The notes beneath the pieces were generated by a model, which saw only the letters and a program-made list of their open reading frames with translations, was not told the DNA's origin and ran no database searches. From Chthoniobacter flavus (GTDB taxonomy: Bacteria > Verrucomicrobiota > Verrucomicrobiia > Chthoniobacterales > Terrimicrobiaceae), in the NCBI GenBank assembly GCA_945860745.1, contig CAMASH010000024.1, positions 1 through 43,255 on the forward strand: DNA of 43,255 bases. Direction: 5' to 3'. Below are positions 15,328 through 23,108 of the stretch, one piece after another. Numbering within the stretch: position 1 is the stretch's first letter; each line of letters starts with the position of its first letter. Both the position numbers and the translations under genes were made by a program.

Positions 15328-16488
15328 CTACTCCAGCAGTTCGGCGCAGACCTTGGCCGCTTCGAAGTAGGTGCGGGCGTACACCCGGGCGGCTTCGCAG
15401 TGGTGTTGATAATTTCTGGCCACGGCTTCGATGCCGTCCACCGCTTCCTCCATCGTGCGAAAGGACAACACGCCGTCGCCGGTGGGCAGGTGGTCGCTCC
15501 AGCCGGTGTCCTGCACGACGACGGGTTTTCCCGCGGCCAGATAGCAGGCGCTGCGGCAACTGAACCACCCGCTGTTTGACTTCACATAGCCGTTCTTGGC
15601 AATGCTCCACTCGGCTTTGCTGTGGGAGAGGAAATCATGATAACTGGCGTAGTCGGGCAGATGGAGGTCGGGTTCGATGATCTTCCACCCGAGGGATTCC
15701 AAATATTCGGTCGGGCGGTTTTTGCCGGGGCCCTGGCCCATGGCGAGGACGAATTTTTCGGAGGTTTTTTGTGGTAATTCGGAGAAGCGGAGAAACTCGA
15801 TGTCCTTCTGCCCATAGGTTTCGCCTGCGAATTCCTCGGGCTTGTAACTGGCCCAGTTCATGACGGTGGTCCAGGCCCCGTCGGCGGTGTGCCGGGCGGT
15901 GGGGGGCATGAGGGTTTTCTCCCACCAATCCAGGGCGATGGGCTGAACGGTGGGGTGCCATTTCAAACCGGCGGTGGGGACCTTGCAGCCGGGCTGGCCG
16001 ATATTGAGGCCGAAGCTGAAGTGCTTCTCGTGGGCCAGGACGCGCTCCAGATACTCGGGCTTGGTTTCGTCGAGCTTCGTGTGGGTGAACATGGGATCAC
16101 CGTCGAGGAAGAGTTTGGTTTTCACTCCCGCCGTGATGGGCCGCAGCCAGCACGCGCCGGAAACGTTGACCAGGACGTCGGCGCTGGCGATGATTTGCTC
16201 GGCCTGACGTTCGTCGGTCACCCCGTGATATTTTCCGTCCGGTTCGTTGCGATAGATCCAGCGGTCACCCAGATCGAACTCGTGCATGATGCGTTCGAGG
16301 TAGCTGACGTTGTGGGAACAGTCGGCGCTGGGTTCCTGTTTGACGGGGTCGTAAGCCCAGTTGGCGGAGTCCTCCAGATACCAGACATCGTGTCCCAGGG
16401 CGCGAAAGCCGAGAACATACTGGATGTAATCCCAGGTGACGCCGCCGAAGGCATATTGGCCGATGAGGCCGGTGACGAGGATGCGCAT
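15328..16488 (-). CDS. Glycosyltransferase-like protein
   Basis: A 386-residue cytosolic protein with a GT-B look. It has an N-terminal Rossmann strand MRILVTGLIGQYAFGGVTWD and a D-V-L-V-N-V-S-G segment. A C-terminal half carries S-C-R-S-A-C-Y-L-A-A-G-K-P-V-V-V-Q-D-T-G-W-S, where such enzymes bind the nucleotide sugar. The P-T-G-D-G-V-L-S-F loop follows, as in GT1/GT4 proteins. Donor and acceptor are unknown. The start at 16488 has GAGG six bases upstream. A longer frame from 16500 adds four residues. It stands alone and is divergent from the sigma factor gene. Confidence 0.7.
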   Translation of the reverse strand: MRILVTGLIGQYAFGGVTWDYIQYVLGFRALGHDVWYLEDSANWAYDPVKQEPSADCSHNVSYLERIMHEFDLGDRWIYRNEPDGKYHGVTDERQAEQIIASADVLVNVSGACWLRPITAGVKTKLFLDGDPMFTHTKLDETKPEYLERVLAHEKHFSFGLNIGQPGCKVPTAGLKWHPTVQPIALDWWEKTLMPPTARHTADGAWTTVMNWASYKPEEFAGETYGQKDIEFLRFSELPQKTSEKFVLAMGQGPGKNRPTEYLESLGWKIIEPDLHLPDYASYHDFLSHSKAEWSIAKNGYVKSNSGWFSCRSACYLAAGKPVVVQDTGWSDHLPTGDGVLSFRTMEEAVDGIEAVARNYQHHCEAARVYARTYFEAAKVCAELLE

Positions 16489-16752
16489 GATTTTCCTCAC
16501 AGCGTGGAGGGTTGATCTTCGCTTTTCAAGCGTGACCCGTTGAATCGTTTTCGGAAAGCGCCGGAAAGCGTTGCTCTGTAACTCTCAGATGATGAACGGC
16601 CTGCCACAAAATTGCGTGGCCAGCGGTTCTGGAAATTTTTTTGAACAGCCGGGGAAATAGACTGTCTAATTGGTTAACTCCATTAAATAACGGAAAGATT
16701 TTTAGAAACCAAGACCCCACTTCAAACGTTTACTAATTAGAGGAATAAAATT
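16489..16752. promoter_or_regulatory. Divergent intergenic region with sigma-factor promoter
   Basis: On the forward strand TTGAAC (16641-16646) and TCTAAT (16665-16670), spaced by 18 bases, make a plausible vegetative promoter with a leader of about 75 bases. The last 80 bases are strongly AT-rich. The leader ends in AGAGGA eight bases before the ATG. An imperfect hairpin (GGCC...GTGGCC) lies around 16600-16623. Confidence 0.5.
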
Positions 16753-17598
16753 ATGGCACTGGAAGACAACGAGACAGGATTTCAACTCTACCTGAGGGAA
16801 ATTGCAAAGTTTCCGCTTTTGACCCCGCAGGAGGAAGTCAAGCTGGCGCGGCGGATCAAGCGCGGCGATCAGAAAGCCCGCACCGAAATGGTCAGTGCCA
16901 ACCTCCGCCTGGTGGTGAAAATTGCGCGGGACTACGGGAACCTGGGCCTGCCCCTGTTGGACCTGATTTCCGAGGGCAACATCGGTCTGATGAAAGCGGT
17001 GGAGCGTTTCGATCCCAAGAAGGGTGGAAAGCTCAGCACCTACGCGGCGTGGTGGATCAAACAGTCCATCAAACGTGCCCTGGCCAACCAGAGCAAAACC
17101 ATCCGTCTGCCCGTTCACTTGGTGGACAAGATTGCCAAGGTGCGCCGGGTGTCCGCGCAGATGACCGAGGAACTCGGACGCGAACCCTCGGACGACGAAC
17201 TGGCCGAGGAGATCGGCCTCTCGGCCTCCAAGATCACCCAGCTCAAAGCGGCGGCCGTCCGGCCGGCCTCGCTCGACCAGCCCATCGGCGATGACGAATC
17301 GACCCAGTTCGGCGACATCGTGGGCGACGCGGAGGCGGATGATCCTTTTGAAACTTTGCGGGACAAGGACCTTCGCGAGGAGGTCGGTGATCTCATGGAT
17401 GTGCTCGATGACCGGGAGCGTCGGATTATCAATTCCCGCTTCGGCCTTGATGGACAGAAACCCAAGACGCTGGAGGAAGTGGGCGAAAAATTCGGCGTGA
17501 CGCGCGAGCGTATCCGCCAGTTGCAAAACATCGCCCTCCACAAACTCCGCAAGGCCCTGGGCAAGAAAGAGCGCCCGCAGATGGAGGCATTCGTTTAA
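16753..17598 (+). CDS. RNA polymerase sigma-70 family factor (RpoD/RpoS-like, no region 1.1)
   Basis: 281 residues. Region 1.2 (Q-L-Y-L-R-E-I-A-K-F-P-L-L-T, about 11-24) is followed by region 2 with the core-binding helix N-L-R-L-V-V-K-I-A-R-D-Y and the -10 recognition helix K-L-S-T-Y-A-A-W-W-I-K-Q-S-I. Region 3 comes next, then the region 4 helix-turn-helix T-L-E-E-V-G-E-K-F-G-V-T-R-E-R-I-R-Q. Region 1.1 and the non-conserved insert of full RpoD are absent, which points to a group 2 (RpoS/SigB-cyanobacterial type) factor. It is monocistronic, with its own promoter and terminator. Which genes it serves is not visible here. Confidence 0.92.
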   Translation: MALEDNETGFQLYLREIAKFPLLTPQEEVKLARRIKRGDQKARTEMVSANLRLVVKIARDYGNLGLPLLDLISEGNIGLMKAVERFDPKKGGKLSTYAAWWIKQSIKRALANQSKTIRLPVHLVDKIAKVRRVSAQMTEELGREPSDDELAEEIGLSASKITQLKAAAVRPASLDQPIGDDESTQFGDIVGDAEADDPFETLRDKDLREEVGDLMDVLDDRERRIINSRFGLDGQKPKTLEEVGEKFGVTRERIRQLQNIALHKLRKALGKKERPQMEAFV

Positions 17599-17623
17599 TC
17601 TGGTGGTGTTGAATAGGGGTAAA

Positions 17624-17655
17624 GGGGCCGCGCAAGCGGTCCCTTCTCTTTTCTC
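17624..17655 (+). terminator. Intrinsic terminator after the sigma factor gene
   Basis: GGGGCCGC, loop GCAA and GCGGTCCC (with G-T pairing) are followed by TTCTCTTTTCTC. The stem, stable tetraloop and pyrimidine-rich tail lie 26 bases past the stop codon. Confidence 0.75.
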
Positions 17656-17673
17656 TCCGGCCTCTCTCAACAG

Positions 17674-19080
17674 TTGAAAACAGCGATTCACTGGTTCCGG
17701 CGCGATCTCCGCATCACGGATAACACGGCCCTCGCCGCGGCCTCAGCCAGTGCGGACATGGTGGTGCCGGTCTACATTCTGAGCGAATGGAGCGATTCCC
17801 ACCGCTGGACCGGACCCCATCGTCAGCAATTCCTTTGCGGCTGTCTCGATTCCCTTGCGCACAACCTCCGGGCCCTCGGCGGGCGGCTGATTTTCCGGGA
17901 GGGAAATGCTGTGGAGGAATTGCGCAAGCTGGTTTTGGAAACCCAAGCCGGAGCCGTCTTTTTCAACCGCGATCCGGATCCTTTCGGCCGCAAGACCGAA
18001 GAGGAACTCTCCCGACTCGGCACGGAATCGGGATTTGAAGTCATCGGCTGCAAGGATGTCTGCGTTCACGAACGCGAGGACGTTCTGACCGCCACCGGAG
18101 ATCCTTTCCGGGTTTACACGCCCTACGCCCGAGCCTGGGCAAAACAGGCCCGCCCGCCGGTGAGCGGAAGCCTGCGCGCCTTGCGGGTTCCGGACCAGGT
18201 TCATTCCCTGCCCCCACCGGCGCTGGAGAGATGGGGACTGACCCGTTCCGGGGAAATTCCCGAGCCCGGTGAGAAAGCCGCCCGCGGGCGAATGAAAAAA
18301 TTTCTTGAGAGCCCCTTGGCCGCTTATGGGGCGCAGCGCGACATTCCGGCCGGGCAGACCACATCCCGTTTGTCTCAGGATCTGCGCTTCGGGTTGCTCT
18401 CCATCCGCGAACTCTTCGCCAAGGGCGAGGCCCGCATGGCGGAACTTTCCGCCGGAGAGCGGGGCCAGGCGCAGAAATTCACCGGCGAACTCATCTGGCG
18501 GGAATTTTACATCAACATCCTCTGGCATTTTCCCGCCGTGCTCGACCAGGAGTTCAATCCGAAATTCCGCGGCATGGCGTGGCCGGGAACCGTGAAGGAT
18601 TTTTCGCGCTGGGGCGAAGGGGCCACCGGATTTCCCATCGTCGATGCGGCCATGCGGCAACTCAACCTCACGGGATTCATGCACAACCGGGCCCGTATGA
18701 TCACGGCGATGTTTCTCACCAAGGATCTGCACCTGGACTGGCGGCTGGGCGAACGGTATTTCATGCAGAAGCTGACCGATGGAGAAATCGCCAGTAACAA
18801 TGGCGGCTGGCAGTGGAGTGCGGGAACGGGCGCGGACGCCGCGCCCTATTTTCGCATCCAGAATCCCTGGACGCAGACCCTGCGCTATGACCCGGAAGGC
18901 CGATACATCAAAGCCTGGCTGCCGGAATTGCGCGATGTGCCGGCGGAGCGCTTGTCCGCCCCCCCTGCGCCCGGCGACCGGTTGACGCCCGGCTATCCTC
19001 TGCCCATGGTCGATCACTCCGAGGCCAGGGAGAAAACTCTGGAGATGTTCGCGCGGCAGAAGGAAATCACGGCGCGATAG
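17674..19080 (+). CDS. phrB: Deoxyribodipyrimidine photo-lyase
   Basis: The 468-residue protein repairs UV-made cyclobutane pyrimidine dimers with light, using FADH- and an antenna cofactor. The N-terminal antenna domain starts I-H-W-F-R-R-D-L-R-I-T-D-N-T-A-L. The C-terminal FAD domain has G-E-L-I-W-R-E-F-Y, G-F-P-I-V-D-A-A-M-R-Q-L, M-H-N-R-A-R-M-I and N-N-G-G-W-Q-W-S-A-G-T-G-x-D-A-A-P-Y-F-R-I-Q-N-P, which hold the flavin and the Trp electron path. Length and order are those of class I CPD photolyases. The start is a TTG at 17674 directly before K-T-A-I-H-W. No better start or clear ribosome site is seen. Confidence 0.93.
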   Translation: MKTAIHWFRRDLRITDNTALAAASASADMVVPVYILSEWSDSHRWTGPHRQQFLCGCLDSLAHNLRALGGRLIFREGNAVEELRKLVLETQAGAVFFNRDPDPFGRKTEEELSRLGTESGFEVIGCKDVCVHEREDVLTATGDPFRVYTPYARAWAKQARPPVSGSLRALRVPDQVHSLPPPALERWGLTRSGEIPEPGEKAARGRMKKFLESPLAAYGAQRDIPAGQTTSRLSQDLRFGLLSIRELFAKGEARMAELSAGERGQAQKFTGELIWREFYINILWHFPAVLDQEFNPKFRGMAWPGTVKDFSRWGEGATGFPIVDAAMRQLNLTGFMHNRARMITAMFLTKDLHLDWRLGERYFMQKLTDGEIASNNGGWQWSAGTGADAAPYFRIQNPWTQTLRYDPEGRYIKAWLPELRDVPAERLSAPPAPGDRLTPGYPLPMVDHSEAREKTLEMFARQKEITAR

Positions 19081-19153
19081 TCCGACATCTCCCGCGGCGG
19101 CGTTTTTGATTTTGCGGACTTGGTATCCTGGCAGGGTTCGTCAGACTGCCGGC

Positions 19154-19969
19154 ATGACTCCACGATTTTTGAGAGAGACGGTTTTTGCCCTTCTTGCGGT
19201 TCTCCTGGCGGGAGGATGCGCCACCCCACCGAGGGGACTGCCCCAAATACTGCCCGACCGGGAGGGGAGAATGAAACAGGGCTATCTTTACTACTTGGAT
19301 GGTGCCGGCGGGGGCACCGTGAAGAAAAACTGGTCGGCGGGTGTCCGGCAGGGATTGCTCGAGGCCGGATATCCCGGCGCCGGGGAAATGTTCTCATGGG
19401 AAACAGGTCTGGGATTGATTGCCGATCAGGATGCGAGCGTGAGGTACAAGCGGACCAAGGCCAGGAAACTGGCCCGGGAGATCCAACGGCAGGCGGCCGG
19501 TTATCCCGCCGCTCCCATCGATGTTCTGGGCTTCTCCGCGGGAACCGCCGTGGCGGTCTTCGCCCTCGAGGCCCTGCCTCCCGGCGTGAAGGTGCAAAAT
19601 GTCGTCCTGCTCGGCGCGTCCCTCAGCGAAAACTATGATCTGACCAAAGCCCTGCAAAGAGTTCGTGGCCGGGTTTACCTCTACACCTCCACCCGGGATC
19701 CGGTGCTTGGTATTCTCATGCCCTTCTCGGGCACGGCCGACCGGAAATTCAACGATCCCGGCGCGGGCATCCGCGGGTTCGTTCTGCCCGCGCACGCCAG
19801 CGCTCGCACCCGCAAGCTCTACGCGGAAAAATTGGTCGCCATCCCCTGGAGCAAGACCCTGGAGTCCGACGGCAACTTTGGCCGTCATTTCGACAATATC
19901 AAAATGAAGTTCATCCGCGATCACGTCGCGCCACTGTTCATGGCGAAGCCGGGGCACTCCACAAACTGA
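19154..19969 (+). CDS. Lipoprotein with alpha/beta-hydrolase fold
   Basis: The 271-residue product has a signal peptide with lipobox L-L-A-G-G-C (Cys22). The nucleophile elbow L-G-F-S-A-G (Ser128) follows a strand, as in serine hydrolases. A late Asp (T-R-D-P-V-L) and a terminal H-F-D-N-I / D-H-V-A-P segment could supply the acid and His of the triad. It is probably anchored in a membrane facing the periplasm. Substrate is unknown. I start at MTPRF (19154). The longer frame from 19106 adds a segment that spoils the signal peptide. It is convergent with the Mpv17-like gene across a REP pair. Confidence 0.7.
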   Translation: MTPRFLRETVFALLAVLLAGGCATPPRGLPQILPDREGRMKQGYLYYLDGAGGGTVKKNWSAGVRQGLLEAGYPGAGEMFSWETGLGLIADQDASVRYKRTKARKLAREIQRQAAGYPAAPIDVLGFSAGTAVAVFALEALPPGVKVQNVVLLGASLSENYDLTKALQRVRGRVYLYTSTRDPVLGILMPFSGTADRKFNDPGAGIRGFVLPAHASARTRKLYAEKLVAIPWSKTLESDGNFGRHFDNIKMKFIRDHVAPLFMAKPGHSTN

Positions 19970-19997
19970 GTGCGGTTAGAGCAATTTGAAAAATATC

Positions 19998-20071
19998 GTA
20001 GCCGCCGTCGTGAGACGGTGGCCTCCGTAATTTGGAGGAGTCTCCCCCCACGCCCTCACGGGCGCGGCTAC
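19998..20071. repeat. Head-to-head GTAG REP pair (BIME-like)
   Basis: The forward unit is GTAG plus CCGCCGTC-GTGA-GACGGTGG (19998-20021). The reverse unit, read on the other strand, is GTAGCCGCGCCCGTGAGGGC plus GTGG (20048-20071). The stretch between contains TCC...GGA pairing. It fills the gap between two convergent genes, the usual place for bacterial interspersed mosaic elements. Confidence 0.75.
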
Positions 20072-20095
20072 AGTTTTTCAGTGCCCGCTCTAGCC

Positions 20096-20779
20096 CTATC
20101 GGGTCAGCCGCGGGCGGTTGACCAGAAGAAACACCAGAACCCAGAACGACTGGAGCAGCGTGGCCACCGGGATCTGGAGTTCGGAGGGCATGAAATACAC
20201 CAGGCAGACCCCGGGAATCCAGATGCACCACCCTGCCACCTGAACGGGAAAAATACGGTCGAAGTAAAATCCCGGACGAAAAATGGACCTCGCGGCCGGG
20301 ACGCTGAAGTGGAGATCACGCCACGAGAAATAGCCCACGGCGAGCGGACTGGAGAGGAAGGGGCTGAAAAGAAACTGGTCCACCAGCACCTTGATGAGAA
20401 TCGTCAGCCCATCGTGGCCGACTCCAAACCAGAGCGCCTGACCGCGATAAAACAGGTCAACCAGCATGCCCATCAAACCCCAGAACGGGGCAGCGGTGAG
20501 GAAGTTCCAAAGGTTGCTCCGTGTCGCTTTTCCGCCTTGAAAAAAAACCACCCGCAGAATCTCCGGGAGCAGCGCTGCGGAGATCAGATAGGAAACGAAG
20601 GCGAACCAGTATCCTGTCTCGTATTTCACCTCAGCGACTCTGACAAGAAACTGACGGGTGCCATCGTGCAGTAGGTACAGGGACAGAAAACCCCCCATGA
20701 CAGCCTGGAGCAGCAAACCGGGCAGCAGATTGGCCCGGATGGCCCGTCGCGCGATGATGAGAGCCGCGCGCGGCGTCAT
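20096..20779 (-). CDS. Mpv17/PMP22-like integral membrane protein
   Basis: 227 residues with several hydrophobic helices. Two segments recall the eukaryotic Mpv17/PMP22 family. One is I-L-I-K-V-L-V-D-Q-F-L-F-S-P-F (K...DQ...P). The other is the C-terminal W-C-I-W-I-P...Y-F-M-P-S-E-L-Q-I-P-V...F-W-V-L-V-F, where the family has a W-P...N-F-x-x-V-P...R...F-W pattern. Those proteins form small channels in organelle membranes; bacterial members have no known role. It overlaps the tilS stop by 4 bases (ATGA), so it is the third gene of a serS-tilS operon. The family call is tentative; a plain membrane protein is the fallback. Confidence 0.55.
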   Translation of the reverse strand: MTPRAALIIARRAIRANLLPGLLLQAVMGGFLSLYLLHDGTRQFLVRVAEVKYETGYWFAFVSYLISAALLPEILRVVFFQGGKATRSNLWNFLTAAPFWGLMGMLVDLFYRGQALWFGVGHDGLTILIKVLVDQFLFSPFLSSPLAVGYFSWRDLHFSVPAARSIFRPGFYFDRIFPVQVAGWCIWIPGVCLVYFMPSELQIPVATLLQSFWVLVFLLVNRPRLTR

Positions 20780-21741
20780 GGATTGGACGGCTCGAGAAAG
20801 ATCTTCCCCGTCCGCCGGCGCGCGTGAAAATCCCCCGGCAGGCTGACTTTCGCCGGGCCGCGGCCGTCATTCAGCAGAGCCAGGGTGCGCATCGTTTCCT
20901 GGAATCCTGCCTCCGGCACACCCTGTTCCTTCAGCCAGCGAAGGACGAAGCGCCGTCGCAAGGCCTCCGGCATGGCGCGCAGGGTTTCACAGGCGAGCTG
21001 CTTCGTCACGGGAGGAACCAGGGATTCCATCCAGGCGTCTTCCTCGCGCAGGATTTCCGCCGCCCGCAAAATGGCGGCGCGATGCGATGGCCCGAGGGCT
21101 GTGCTGATGGCGGGAAGAACTTCCCGGCGCAGGCGATTGCGCGTGTACGTGCGGTCTTGATTGCTGGCGTCCTCACGCCACGGGATATTTTTTTCGCGGG
21201 CGTAGGCGCTGATCTCGTCGCGCGAAAGGCCAAGCAACGGACGGATGATTTCCAGGCCTGCTCGGTTGGAAACGGGTTTCATTCCGGCAATCCCGGCCGC
21301 CCCGCTGCCGCGCAGGAAATTGAACAGGCTGGTCTCGATCTGGTCGTCGGCGTGGTGGGCCAGAAACAGGCGGGGACAGCGGTGCTGGCGCGCGCAGCGG
21401 GAAAAAAAGGCGAAGCGCAGCTCGCGCGCGGCCAACTCTACGGAGCATTTGTTTTGCGCGGCGTAGGCTTTGACATCGGCCTTGGCGGTTTCCCATCCGG
21501 CCCTCATCCGCGTTGCGGCTTGGCGAACGAGGTTGCCGTCCGCGCGGGCGGCCCTGCCGCGCAGGCCGTGGTTGAGATGGCAGACGATCAATTTGTGAAA
21601 ACCCAGATGGTGAAGCGCGTGCAACAGCACCATGGAGTCGCGGCCGCCGGAAACTCCGATCAGATACCTTTTCCGGGGCCCGCATGCGGCCAAGGCAGGA
21701 AGGAGCCTGGCCGGGAGATCATTCAATCGCAGCGGCTCCAA
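20776..21741 (-). CDS. tilS: tRNA(Ile)-lysidine synthase
   Basis: The 321-residue enzyme joins lysine to C34 of the CAU anticodon of tRNA-Ile, which changes it from Met to Ile decoding. The PP-loop S-G-G-R-D-S (31-36) binds ATP. H-L-N-H-G-L-R-G, A-H-H-A-D-D-Q-I-E-T and the R-N-R-L-R segment are all typical of TilS. It is the short form without the large C-terminal domains of E. coli TilS. Its ATG overlaps the 3' end of serS by 23 bases. Confidence 0.93.
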   Translation of the reverse strand: MEPLRLNDLPARLLPALAACGPRKRYLIGVSGGRDSMVLLHALHHLGFHKLIVCHLNHGLRGRAARADGNLVRQAATRMRAGWETAKADVKAYAAQNKCSVELAARELRFAFFSRCARQHRCPRLFLAHHADDQIETSLFNFLRGSGAAGIAGMKPVSNRAGLEIIRPLLGLSRDEISAYAREKNIPWREDASNQDRTYTRNRLRREVLPAISTALGPSHRAAILRAAEILREEDAWMESLVPPVTKQLACETLRAMPEALRRRFVLRWLKEQGVPEAGFQETMRTLALLNDGRGPAKVSLPGDFHARRRTGKIFLEPSNP

Positions 21742-22987
21742 AATAGCTGTGCAGCGGCTCGGGAAGTTTCACGGAGCCATCAGGTTGCAGTCCGTTTTCC
21801 AGTAGGGCGACATAGAGCCGCGCCAGAGCCGTGCCGGAACCATTGAGGGTGTGGCAAAAACGGTTTTTCCCATCCTCTGCCTTGAACCGAAGGTTCATGC
21901 GCCGGGTCTGGAAGTCTTCAAAGTTCGAACAGCTGGAGACTTCGAGGTAGGCATTTTGTCCCGGGGACCAAACTTCGATGTCATAGGTTTTGGCCGAGCC
22001 GAAACCGAGGTCGCCGGTGCAGAGTGCCACGGTGCGATAGGGGAGGCCGAGTATCTGCAGGACGCGTTCGGCATCGTGGGTCAGCGATTCCAGTTCGGCA
22101 TCGGAATCTTCCGGCCGGCAGATTTTGACCAGTTCGACCTTGTCGAATTGGTGCATGCGGATCAATCCCCGCGTGCCGAGTCCGGCGGAACCGGCCTCGC
22201 GGCGGAAGCAGGGTGTGTAGGCGGCATATTTGACCGGCAGGGTGTCGAGGGAAAGAATTTCCTCGCGATGAAGGTTCGTCACGGGCACCTCGGCGGTGGG
22301 AACGAGATAGAGATCCTCATTGGCCACGCGGTATTGCTGGTCTTCGAACTTGGGAAGCTGGGACGTTCCGACGAGGGCTTCGGTGCGGACGAGATGGGGC
22401 GGATTGATTTCGAGGTAGCCGTGTTCGCGGGTGTGGAGATCAAGCAGAAAATTGATGAGGGCCCGTTCCAGCCGCGCTCCCGGTCCGGTGTAACAAACAA
22501 ATCCGCTCCCGCTGATTTTGGCGGCGCGGTCGAAATCGAGAAGCTTCAGGCGGTTGGCAATGGCAAGGTGGTCCTGGGGATTTTCCAAGCCCGGCTTGGT
22601 GCCCCATTCCCGCACCACGGGATTGTCCTCGGCGTTCGCTCCCGCCGGCACGGAGGACTGGGGAAGATTGGGCAGCGTAAGAAGAACGGTGCGCTGCTTT
22701 TCTTCCAGGTCGGCGCTTTGGGCGGCGAGGTCCTGCATTTCGGCGGCGTGTGACCTGGACTGCGCCTCCAGCTCGGTGGTGTCATTTTTCCGGGCCCGCA
22801 AGTTTCCGATTTCTTTGCTGAGACGGTTGCGTTCGGCCTGCAAATTCTGGAGACGGGTTTCGACGGAACGGCGTTCCCCGTCGAGGGCGAGGGCGGCGTC
22901 CACGATTTCGGCCCATCCGGACCCTCTCAGGGTCAGGCGGGTTTTCACGAGATCGGGTTGTTCGCGGAGAAGGCGGATATCAAGCAT
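21719..22987 (-). CDS. serS: Seryl-tRNA synthetase
   Basis: 422 residues, the normal length. The N-terminal long coiled-coil arm that grips tRNA-Ser spans about 30-105. The class II catalytic domain follows, with motif 2 (C-F-R-R-E-A-G-S-A-G-L-G-T-R-G-L-I-R-M-H-Q-F) and motif 3 (N-G-S-G-T-A-L-A-R). It charges tRNA-Ser and tRNA-Sec with serine. It is the first gene of a serS-tilS-mpv17-like cluster on the reverse strand. The 120 bases upstream are occupied by an inverted repeat rather than a clear T-box leader. Confidence 0.96.
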   Translation of the reverse strand: MLDIRLLREQPDLVKTRLTLRGSGWAEIVDAALALDGERRSVETRLQNLQAERNRLSKEIGNLRARKNDTTELEAQSRSHAAEMQDLAAQSADLEEKQRTVLLTLPNLPQSSVPAGANAEDNPVVREWGTKPGLENPQDHLAIANRLKLLDFDRAAKISGSGFVCYTGPGARLERALINFLLDLHTREHGYLEINPPHLVRTEALVGTSQLPKFEDQQYRVANEDLYLVPTAEVPVTNLHREEILSLDTLPVKYAAYTPCFRREAGSAGLGTRGLIRMHQFDKVELVKICRPEDSDAELESLTHDAERVLQILGLPYRTVALCTGDLGFGSAKTYDIEVWSPGQNAYLEVSSCSNFEDFQTRRMNLRFKAEDGKNRFCHTLNGSGTALARLYVALLENGLQPDGSVKLPEPLHSYFGAAAIE

Positions 22988-23030
22988 GGAAACGGGGAGT
23001 TTTAACTTTCACCGCGGAACTTTCAACGCC

Positions 23031-23096
23031 CAACTCTCAATTCCCAGGGGCGTTCAACTTGAATATTGAACGTTCGACATTAAGCGTCGAGAGTTG
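23031..23096. repeat. Nested inverted repeat between serS and dnaJ-like
   Basis: Outer arms CAACTCTC (23031-23038) and GAGAGTTG (23089-23096) enclose inner arms GTTCAA (23052-23057) and TTGAAC (23066-23071). The surrounding sequence repeats words such as AACTTTCA and ACGTTCGAC. This TTGAA-word style is unlike the GTAG and GGCATCGGC repeats and may be a third dispersed family. It sits in a divergent promoter region. Confidence 0.5.
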
Positions 23097-23108
23097 CGTG
23101 ACAGCCTC

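Noticed and set aside
13775-15610. Reverse-strand frame of 611 codons across the sugar porter gene
   Set aside because: It mirrors the sugar porter on the opposite strand, is rich in His, Asp and Arg from complement codons, and has no recognisable domain. The forward gene has all family motifs.
15889-16515. Forward frame of 208 codons opposite the glycosyltransferase-like gene
   Set aside because: It has no motif or ribosome site, and the reverse gene has a good ribosome site and Rossmann-type features.
16589-16623. Possible small RNA hairpin ahead of the sigma factor gene
   Set aside because: The stem has mismatches, and no promoter or T-run frames it.
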